This document shows, in pieces, positions 41,093 through 47,069 of a stretch of DNA of 47,069 nt (positions within the stretch are counted from its first letter, which is position 1; every line of letters begins with the position of its first letter). The translations under genes were made by a program, and so were the position numbers. This DNA is from Planctomycetota bacterium (lineage in GTDB: Bacteria; Planctomycetota; UBA1135; JAKEFM01). The DNA is taken from assembly GCA_022616055.1 (NCBI GenBank), contig JAKEFM010000002.1:1-47069 (forward strand). The letters are read 5' to 3'. Under the pieces are notes generated by a model. That model did not search any database. It had not been told where the DNA came from and was given only the letters and a program-made list of their open reading frames with translations.

Positions 41093-43596
41093 CGCGGCGC
41101 GGGCTCCGTCTGCTTCAGGAGGAGGAGGGCCATCGCCGTCCCGTAGGGCTTCCCCGTCCCCTCGAAGTCGACCCAGGTCCCGTCGGGCTCGACGACGGAG
41201 AGGAGGTCCGCGCGCATGCGGGCGAGCTCTCCCCTGGACTTCGCGTCCGAGAGGGAGAGGAGCGCCTGGGCGGCGTGGTAGTAGGCGAAGAACCAGAAGT
41301 AGGAGGAGTGGCCGTGCGGAGGGAGCCAGGAGCCCGTGAGCTTGACCGGCAGGCGCAGCGCCGGCCGGTGCTCCCCGAAGAGGTCGAGGGCGCGGCGCAG
41401 CTCCTCCCGCTTCGTCGCCGACAGGCGCCAGAGCGCGAGCTCGCACAAGGGCCCCCGGGCGATCGAGGCGTCCTCCTCCTCGAAGTTCCGCGGCTCCGGC
41501 CAGGTGTAGGTGAATCGGCCGGGCCGGACGCGCATGTCGAGGAGCGCCTTCACGCTCGCGGCGAGCGGCTTCTCGTCGATCCTCGCTCCGGCCGCCTTCG
41601 CCCGCGCGAGGACCTCGAGGGAGAGGCCCGTGTTCATGCTGTGCGCGCGCCCCTTCTCGGTCACGGGCCAGCCGCCGATGCCCCCCTTCCAGCGCTCGCC
41701 CCATCCCTTCGAGTAGGACCAGGCGCCGTTCTCCATGCGGCCTCCCATGACGAGATCGCAGGCGGCCTGGACCTCCCGGGCCCCCGCCTGTCGCGCGAGG
41801 ACGTAGTCGAGCCAGTAGGCCGCGCCGAAGGAGTTGAGGGTCGCGGGGTCGGCGGCGGCGACGTTCGAGCGGAGCCACCCATCCGCGCGCGCGAGGGCCG
41901 CGGCGACGCGAGGCTTCTTCTCCACCGGAAGGGCACCAAGCCAGCTGAACAGAGCGTGCGCCCCGATCGCGGTCACGCCGGCCCGGCAGTCCTCCACGCC
42001 GGGGTCTCCGAGCGGCCAGGATCCGTCGGCGTTCTGGACCTGGCAGAGGTAGTCGAGGGCGAGCCCGACGAGATTCTCCTCCTCCCTCCGGCCGCTCACG
42101 GCGACCTCCGAGACGCCGGGAGGGGCCGGCAGGCGCGGGGCGATCGGGGAGACGTGAATGCGCATCCGCTCGGGCCACGCGAGCCAGGATGCCGCGAGCT
42201 TCGAGAAGGGGTTCTCGCGATCGGAGGAGATCGTCTGGAAGGACTTCCGCGAGGCCTCCTCCTCGCCGCGCAGCGCGGCGAGAACCGCCAGCCAGTAGGC
42301 GGCCTCGGAATTTGCTCCGGCCTTCTCGAGTCGCGCCCGCCCCTCCTCGAGGCGACCGAGTCGCAGGAGGGCGACGCCGGCGCGTGTCGCGGCGAGGGCC
42401 TCGTGGGCGCCCTTCTCCTCCAGTGCGCGCGAGGCGTGATCGAGCGCCTCCTCGTGGCGGCCGCGGCGATCGGCGACCGCGCTCAGTCCGACGGCTCCGC
42501 CGGCGCCGCCGGCCTTGCGGAAGCGCTCCTCGGCCTGGTCGACCCATCCTCCCTCGAGGAGGGTCCAGGGGTCCTCGACGTCCTTGGGCGGCGGGCTCTC
42601 CGCGAGCGAGGCGAGGAGGAATCGCGCGACGATCTCGTGGTCGAAGGTCCCGATCTTCTCGAGGATCCGGGCGCCCGAACCCTCCTTCACCACGAGGGCC
42701 GGCGCCTTGACCTCGGCAAGGCGGGCGCCGAGGGGCTGCAGGGGATCGGGGGGGCTCCCCCCGGTCGCGGCGACGGCGTAGTCGTTCGGCGACGTGGCGA
42801 GCCGGACGGGGACGAAGCGCGTCGCGACGAGCCGCGTCACCGAGGGGTGCGCGAGGGCGGTCGCGAAGAGGTGCTCCTCGTGCGGGCCGGGCTCCTTCGG
42901 GTTCCACGAGCCGACGACGACGGCAAGCACGGGCTTCCCCTCGCGTTTCGAGCGCTCGAGGGCCTTCTTGACGCTCTCCTCGAGTGCGACACCCTCGTAG
43001 AGGCGGCCCCGCGCCGCGTCCCGCGCCGAGGGGTCCCCCCCGAGCGCCTTCGTGACCTTAAGGAGGAGCCCGTGGTTGGGCCGCTCGCCCGTGGCCCACC
43101 CGCGCGCGAGCGTCGTCAGGTCGACCCGAAGCTCCCCTTCCCTGGGCTTCACGACGAACGAGGCCGCCGGTTCCAGCTCGAAGGCCGGCGCTCGGCTCCA
43201 GCGGGCGTCCGTCTCGCTCCAATCCTCGAGGACGCGGTGGACGCCGATTTCGAAGTCCTCGCGCGGTGGCATCTGGGAGAGGTGAAGGGAGAGCACGAGC
43301 TCCGCGCGCTCGACCGCCTTCAGGCCCTCCATCCTGAACCGCAGGAGGACACGGTTCGTGTCGGAGCGGCTGATGCTGAGGCTGGGGAGCCCGCCCCACG
43401 CCCTGTCCGCGAGGTAGGAGATGAGGACGGTGTCCGCGTCGGGACGGGTCTCGCGACGCCCTCCCTCCCCCGTCTCGACGATGAGCCTCGGGGCGCCCGC
43501 GGTCTCGCGGCCGTCGAAGTAGATCCAGGCGTTCGGGTCCTCCGGCGCGAGCGCCGCGGCGAACCCGAGGAGCGCGACGGTGACCGGAGCCGACAT
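41089..43596 (-). CDS. secreted multidomain protein: DNRLRE-like, thioredoxin-like, TPR and terpenoid-cyclase-like toroid
   Basis: An 835-residue exported protein with N-terminal signal (MSAPVTVALLGFAAALA). Residues 20-180 form a beta domain of the DNRLRE type (VLLRFRMEGLKAVERAELVLSLHLSQ; VLEDWSETDARWSRAP; LTTLARGWATGERPNHGLLLK). Residues about 200-270 resemble a thioredoxin fold (ALERSKREGKPVLAVVVGSWNPKE) in which WNPKE replaces the usual WCxxC, so no redox activity is expected. TPR-like helices follow (about 330-440). The last 330 residues are helical hairpins with QNADGSWPLGDPG, GGRMENGAWSYSKGWGERW and VVEPDGTWVDFEGTGKPYGTAMALLLL, as in prenyltransferase/squalene-cyclase-like toroids. Role unknown, perhaps binding extracellular polymers. 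Confidence 0.75.
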   Translation of the reverse strand: MSAPVTVALLGFAAALAPEDPNAWIYFDGRETAGAPRLIVETGEGGRRETRPDADTVLISYLADRAWGGLPSLSISRSDTNRVLLRFRMEGLKAVERAELVLSLHLSQMPPREDFEIGVHRVLEDWSETDARWSRAPAFELEPAASFVVKPREGELRVDLTTLARGWATGERPNHGLLLKVTKALGGDPSARDAARGRLYEGVALEESVKKALERSKREGKPVLAVVVGSWNPKEPGPHEEHLFATALAHPSVTRLVATRFVPVRLATSPNDYAVAATGGSPPDPLQPLGARLAEVKAPALVVKEGSGARILEKIGTFDHEIVARFLLASLAESPPPKDVEDPWTLLEGGWVDQAEERFRKAGGAGGAVGLSAVADRRGRHEEALDHASRALEEKGAHEALAATRAGVALLRLGRLEEGRARLEKAGANSEAAYWLAVLAALRGEEEASRKSFQTISSDRENPFSKLAASWLAWPERMRIHVSPIAPRLPAPPGVSEVAVSGRREEENLVGLALDYLCQVQNADGSWPLGDPGVEDCRAGVTAIGAHALFSWLGALPVEKKPRVAAALARADGWLRSNVAAADPATLNSFGAAYWLDYVLARQAGAREVQAACDLVMGGRMENGAWSYSKGWGERWKGGIGGWPVTEKGRAHSMNTGLSLEVLARAKAAGARIDEKPLAASVKALLDMRVRPGRFTYTWPEPRNFEEEDASIARGPLCELALWRLSATKREELRRALDLFGEHRPALRLPVKLTGSWLPPHGHSSYFWFFAYYHAAQALLSLSDAKSRGELARMRADLLSVVEPDGTWVDFEGTGKPYGTAMALLLLKQTEPAPR

Positions 43597-43711
43597 CGAG
43601 CCCTCCGGCCCAGCAGGCTACTGCCGGGCGGCCCGGAACACGACGCCCCGCGAGGTCACCCCTTCGCGGCGCCGGCGGGCGCCGGGTCCCGGGAGCGACC
43701 CACGTGGGTCG

Positions 43712-43792
43712 CGAGCGGACGGCGTGGAACAGGTTCTGTCCGTCCACGAACGCCACCGCGGTTCTCGACTCCCCTTCGTCGACCATCCCCAT
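43712..43792 (-). pseudogene. truncated NYN-domain gene (remnant)
   Basis: On the reverse strand the frame from 43792 reads MGMVDEGESRTAVAFVDGQNLFHAVRS. The stretch AVAFVDGQNLFHAVR matches AVAFVDGQNLYHAVR of the intact NYN protein at 28978-29625 in all but one residue. After residue 27 the similarity stops, and the continuing frame is arginine-rich shadow sequence without the further acidic motifs. It lies directly after cassette C, in the same arrangement as cassette A and the intact gene, so it is the 5' end of a deleted second NYN gene. Confidence 0.8.
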
Positions 43793-43797
43793 CCCCG

Positions 43798-43854
43798 AAA
43801 AAAAGAAGCCCGCCCGAGGCCGATCGGCGTGTCGAGCGGGCAGGCAATACGGAC
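43798..43854 (-). ncRNA. cassette C: conserved bulged hairpin in front of the NYN remnant
   Basis: The hairpin at 43808-43841 keeps the GCCCG/CGGGC closing stem and the CUCGA bulge; the inner stem is GCCGATCGGC. The tail is TTCTTTTTTT, followed by GGGGATGGGG and the remnant's ATG. The conserved flank TTGCCTGCC precedes the stem as in cassettes A and B. Confidence 0.7.
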
Positions 43855-43860
43855 GCGACT

Positions 43861-43889
43861 TGGTTAGCGCGGCCCGTTCGGCTCGTCAA
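43861..43889 (-). promoter_or_regulatory. cassette C promoter
   Basis: TTGACG (43889-43884), 17-bp spacer, TAACCA (43866-43861) on the reverse strand. Spacing and -35 match cassettes A and B exactly; the -10 differs. Confidence 0.55.
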
Positions 43890-43964
43890 GGCCAAGGCAG
43901 GGCCCGGGGGGATCGGCCCGCTCGCGACGACGGTGCCGACCCTCGCTCCACAGCCCGCCCATCC

Positions 43965-43985
43965 ATACGGACGCGGGTGGTAACA
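43965..43985. repeat. conserved upstream box, copy 3 (shortened)
   Basis: ATACGGACGCGGGTGGTAACA aligns with the box ATAGACGCGGGTGGTTACA at 31316 and 31528 with a 2-base insertion and one substitution. It lies about 75 bp upstream of the cassette C -35 element; the second half of the box is not recognisable. Confidence 0.6.
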
Positions 43986-44005
43986 GCCTCCCCCCCCGGA
44001 CGCCC

Positions 44006-44031
44006 GCGATCGCGGAAACTTCCGCGGTCGC
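44006..44031. repeat. inverted repeat upstream of the aldehyde dehydrogenase gene
   Basis: GCGATCGCGGAA pairs with TTCCGCGGTCGC, with one mismatch, across a 2-base loop. It is in the gap between cassette C and ATG 44118. It could be an operator or a 5' UTR hairpin; no U-tract follows. Nothing else is recognisable between 43986 and 44117. Confidence 0.4.
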
Positions 44032-44117
44032 AGGCGTACCTCCGCCGGGCTGCGTCGGGTCGCCCTCCCCGCTACCCTCTCCCCCCCCACCGGAAGCCCA
44101 ACGCGAGGAAGGCGTCC

Positions 44118-45575
44118 ATGCCCGTCCCCGAGCCGCCGTTCGAAGGGATCCTCCTCGGAGCCGCGCGACGCGAGGGCTCCGGCGGCGAGCGCCGGACGAT
44201 CGCGAACCCGGCCACCGGAGAGCCGATCGCGAGCGTGGCGGAGGCGACGGCGGAGGATGGCGACCGGGCGGTCCGGCTCGCCGAGGAGACCTTCCGGAGG
44301 GACTGGCGGCGGCGCACGCCGCGGGAGCGCGCGGCGGCCCTCCACCGCATCGCCGCCTCGATCCGGGAGAAGGCCGACGCGCTCGCCCTCCTCGAGTGCC
44401 GAAACGTCGGCAAGCCGCTGGCCGCCGCCCGCGGCGAGATCCTCCTGGGGGCGGACTGCTTCGAGTTCTACGCGGGGGCGGTCCTCGGCTTCGGCGGGAG
44501 GACCGTCCCGGTCTCGAAGCGGGGAACCTGCCTCACGCTGCGCGAGCCCCTCGGCGTGTGCGCCGCGATCCTCCCGTGGAACTTCCCCTTCGCGATCGCG
44601 ACCTGGAAGGCGGCACCCGCCCTCGCGATGGGGAACGCGGTCGTCCTCAAGCCCGCGGAGGACACCCCCCTCTCGGCCCTCGCGCTCGGGGACCTCGCTC
44701 TCGAGGCGGGGCTCCCGCCCGGGACGCTGCAGGTGCTGCCGGGCGCGGGCGAGACGCTCGGGGCGGCGCTCGTCGCCCACCCGCTCGTCTCGAAGGTCTC
44801 CTTCACGGGGAGCACGGAGGTCGGCCGCGAGGTGATGCGGCGGGCCGCCGACGGCCTGAAGCGCGTCTCCCTCGAGCTCGGCGGCAAGTCCGCCTGCCTC
44901 ATCTTCGAGGACGCCGACCTCGACCGCTGCCTCCCCTCGGCCCTCTGGAGCGCCTTCGACAACGCCGGGCAGGACTGCTGCTCGCGCTCGCGCTTCCTCG
45001 TCCAGCGATCGATCCACGACCGGGTCCTCGCCGACCTCGAGGCGCGCACGCGTGCGATCCGGGTGGGCGACCCTCTCGACCCCTCGACCGAGATGGGCCC
45101 CCTGATCACCCCGGCGCACCGGAAGAGGGTCCGCTCCTACGTCGAGGTCGGCGAGCGGGAGGGGGCCCGCCGGCTGTGCGGCGGGGAGAGCCCGACCGAC
45201 CCGGCCCGGGCGCGCGGGAGCTACCTCACCCCCTGCCTCTTCGCGGGGGCCCGCGCCGACATGCGGATCGCGAGGGAGGAGATCTTCGGACCGGTCCTCG
45301 TCGCGATCCCCTTCGGGGACGAGGAGGAGGCGGTGGCCCTCGCCAACGAGGGGGCCTACGGGCTGTCGGGCTCGATCTGGACGCGCGACCTCGGGCGGGC
45401 GCTCCGCGTGGCGCGGGGGATCGAGACCGGGGTCCTCTCCGTGAACAGCAGCGCCAGCGTCCACCTCGAGGCGCCCTTCGGGGGACGGAAGGCGAGCGGG
45501 CTCGGGCGCGAGCTCGGGCTCGAGGCGCTCGCGACCTTCAGCGAGGAGAAGAGCGTCTTCCTGAGCGAGGAGTGA
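44118..45575 (+). CDS. NAD(P)-dependent aldehyde dehydrogenase
   Basis: A 485-residue soluble enzyme of the ALDH superfamily, oxidising an aldehyde (possibly a betaine- or amino-aldehyde, by overall resemblance) to the acid. Catalytic and cofactor residues are visible: ILPWNFPFAIATWK with N155, VVLKPAEDTP with K178, SFTGSTEVGREVM, LELGGKSACLIFEDADL with the general base E253, and NAGQDCCSRSR with the nucleophile C287. Near the end is EEIFGPVLVAIPF and APFGGRKASGLGRELG. ATG 44118 has GAGGAAGG six bases upstream. It stands alone and is convergent with the gene to its right. The substrate is not determinable from sequence alone. Confidence 0.93.
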   Translation: MPVPEPPFEGILLGAARREGSGGERRTIANPATGEPIASVAEATAEDGDRAVRLAEETFRRDWRRRTPRERAAALHRIAASIREKADALALLECRNVGKPLAAARGEILLGADCFEFYAGAVLGFGGRTVPVSKRGTCLTLREPLGVCAAILPWNFPFAIATWKAAPALAMGNAVVLKPAEDTPLSALALGDLALEAGLPPGTLQVLPGAGETLGAALVAHPLVSKVSFTGSTEVGREVMRRAADGLKRVSLELGGKSACLIFEDADLDRCLPSALWSAFDNAGQDCCSRSRFLVQRSIHDRVLADLEARTRAIRVGDPLDPSTEMGPLITPAHRKRVRSYVEVGEREGARRLCGGESPTDPARARGSYLTPCLFAGARADMRIAREEIFGPVLVAIPFGDEEEAVALANEGAYGLSGSIWTRDLGRALRVARGIETGVLSVNSSASVHLEAPFGGRKASGLGRELGLEALATFSEEKSVFLSEE

Positions 45576-45584
45576 GCCGGCCGG

Positions 45585-47069
45585 TCAGTCGATCTCGACC
45601 ACGAAGACCGACTTCGGGTCGACCGTGATCGGCAGCGAGAGGCTCCCCGTGAACGTGGTGAGGGGCGTCGTCGCCGAGGGCTCGAGACGAGTGACCATGT
45701 GGGGGACCGCCGGGTCGAGGCCGTAGTCCGCGGCGTCGAGCGCCACCGTGAAGGTCACGGGCGCGTTCGTGTGGTTCGTCGCGACGATCCCGACGTCCCC
45801 GCTCCCGTCGTTCGCCCGCCACACGGAGGTGAGGACGACCGGGGAGGTGATCGGGTAGGTGACCCCGAACCCGACGAAGAGGGGGTTGAAGACCTTCGTC
45901 ACCAGGGGGAGCCCGGGGATGTCGAGGGGCCGGAGGAACTCGCCGTAGGTCAGGTACTTCCTCCCGTAGGCGGTCCGCTTCACCTCGACGAGCTTCTTCA
46001 GGTAGACCGTGTGGTCGACGAGGACCTGGGCGACGCCGGGGATCGCCGCGAGCGGGGAGCCCGGGGCGAGGAGCTCGTGGTTGGCGTACCCCGCGAGGAA
46101 GAAGGGCTCGATCGTGTTCAGCTGACGCCCCTCGATGAAGCCGTGGGCGAGCACGAAGTTGATGTCCTCGAAGTCGGTGTATACGCCCGCCATGTCGAGC
46201 CAGTTCGCGAGCTCGTTCGCGCCGAGGAGGATCCCGTAGTCGTGGACGATCGCCGACTGGAGCGGGATCCGGATCTCGTCGGCCACGTTGGCGGGGTTCA
46301 CGAAGCCCGGCGGGTTGAAGGCGTAGCCCGCCCCCGCCGAGTCGGCGCCGCGGATGTACCCCTCGAAGGAGGACTCGTGCGTCGTGACGAACCTCGGCTC
46401 GGTCGCCCGCGCGTCGACCCGGACCTGCTCCATGATGTCGACGATCCGGTCGTAGAGCCAACTCCCACCGTGGCCCATCGGGTTGCCGTGCGCCGGATCG
46501 TAGGAGACGTCGGGGAAGTAGGGGTTGTCGTAGAAGAAGTGGACCGCCTGGGTGGGGAGGAGGCGGTTCTGGACGAAGTCCTCCATGTAGCAGAGCGCGA
46601 AGGGCGTGTAGGGATTGACGTGGGTCCCCCCGTTGGGGTCGAAGGGGTCGGGCATCCCGTTCACGAGGGTCGCGGCGTTGGGCGGGGCGCTCCCGCAGGG
46701 GGAGGGAGGGGCGGTCTGGGAGTAGGTGAAGGAGAGGTTGCGCCCCCCGACGAAGAACCCCTGGCTGCGCAGGGCGCCGAAGAGGTTCCCGATCCCCTGG
46801 AGGGGAGTGTAGAAGCCGAGGGAGGCCGGCTCGAACCAGAGGTCCTGGAAGAGGTAGTACTCGTCGTTCGCGAGTCCTTGGTAAGCCCGGATCGCCTGCC
46901 ACTTGTTGACGTAGGCGCTCACGACCGGCGTGGCGTTGAGGTTCCCCGGGACGTACCCGACGTTGCTGAGCGTCACCTCCTTCCACCACTGCGGCACGTC
47001 CGTGCGGGTGATCAGCTTCCCCTTCTCGAGGATCGGCTGCGTCTCCGCCCAGGATCGGTAGATCCTCGC
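45585..47069 (-). CDS. large protein with DUF6259/glycosidase-like features, 5' end beyond the window
   Basis: The frame is open from the stop at 45585 to the right edge, giving at least 494 residues without a start inside the window. It reads IYRSWAETQPILEKGKLIT at the edge. Visible landmarks are YYLFQDLWFEPASLGFYTPL, FFYDNPYFPDVSYDPAHGNPMGHGG, FVTTHESSFEGYIRGADSAGAG and a final beta domain with SVWRANDGSGDVGIVATNHTNAPVTFTVAL. The combination of a barrel-like region (HE and D motifs) and a C-terminal beta sandwich resembles glycoside-hydrolase-like DUF6259 proteins, but I cannot confirm this. It is convergent with the aldehyde dehydrogenase (9-bp gap). Confidence 0.5.
   Translation of the reverse strand, partial: ARIYRSWAETQPILEKGKLITRTDVPQWWKEVTLSNVGYVPGNLNATPVVSAYVNKWQAIRAYQGLANDEYYLFQDLWFEPASLGFYTPLQGIGNLFGALRSQGFFVGGRNLSFTYSQTAPPSPCGSAPPNAATLVNGMPDPFDPNGGTHVNPYTPFALCYMEDFVQNRLLPTQAVHFFYDNPYFPDVSYDPAHGNPMGHGGSWLYDRIVDIMEQVRVDARATEPRFVTTHESSFEGYIRGADSAGAGYAFNPPGFVNPANVADEIRIPLQSAIVHDYGILLGANELANWLDMAGVYTDFEDINFVLAHGFIEGRQLNTIEPFFLAGYANHELLAPGSPLAAIPGVAQVLVDHTVYLKKLVEVKRTAYGRKYLTYGEFLRPLDIPGLPLVTKVFNPLFVGFGVTYPITSPVVLTSVWRANDGSGDVGIVATNHTNAPVTFTVALDAADYGLDPAVPHMVTRLEPSATTPLTTFTGSLSLPITVDPKSVFVVEID

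Overview
This is a very GC-rich chromosomal segment with no rRNA, tRNA or CRISPR visible. The gene content points to a Planctomycetota bacterium, probably one of the lineages rich in secreted FG-GAP proteins. The evidence is an ECF sigma factor fused to a membrane segment and carboxypeptidase-regulatory-like repeats, secreted proteins sharing a characteristic low-cysteine beta domain, a deiodinase-like selenoprotein, and a coproporphyrin-dependent heme pathway. The taxonomic call is an inference.

Layout. (1) 1-1262: the start of a CBS-domain protein and a two-domain protein of unknown function. (2) 1335-10691, minus strand: a compact nine-gene heme operon, hemA-hemC-hemD-hemB-hemQ-hemE-hemH-hemY-hemL, with mostly overlapping GTGA junctions. 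It covers the whole route from glutamyl-tRNA to heme b through coproheme (HemY, HemH and HemQ as the last three steps). A 28-bp palindrome separates it from a divergent Gly/Trp-rich TPR protein. (3) 12554-16390: a lipoprotein built from many aromatic-Pro-Leu repeats, a small secreted protein, and an RRM RNA-binding protein with a long leader that holds a promoter and a terminator-like hairpin. (4) 16610-25319: a di-heme cytochrome c, a GHKL ATPase, a large FG-GAP protein and a PcRGLX/YetA-like secreted protein. (5) 25541-35622: two paralogous carboxypeptidase-regulatory-like repeat proteins, one fused to an ECF sigma factor. Between them lie a NYN-domain ribonuclease gene, repeated promoter-hairpin cassettes and an intact IS110 element. 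(6) 35790-41092: a VOC protein, an EF-hand/deiodinase-like protein with in-frame UGA (selenocysteine) and a SECIS-like hairpin, a beta-propeller protein, an AAA/DUF4143 ATPase with an operator-covered leaderless promoter, and a RibD-type reductase. (7) 41089-47069: a thioredoxin/TPR/toroid protein, a third cassette carrying a truncated NYN gene, an aldehyde dehydrogenase, and an incomplete large protein.

The most unusual feature is a three-copy cassette on the minus strand. Each copy has a conserved upstream box, a TTGAC-N17-TA promoter, and about 20 nt later a conserved bulged hairpin with a U-rich tract. In two copies a NYN ribonuclease reading frame starts directly after it (one intact, one truncated). 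The layout recalls RNA-plus-nuclease (type III toxin-antitoxin-like) or attenuator-controlled loci. The IS110 element has inserted exactly inside one cassette, which allows its ends to be read from the paralogous empty site. The second highlight is the selenocysteine deiodinase-like protein.
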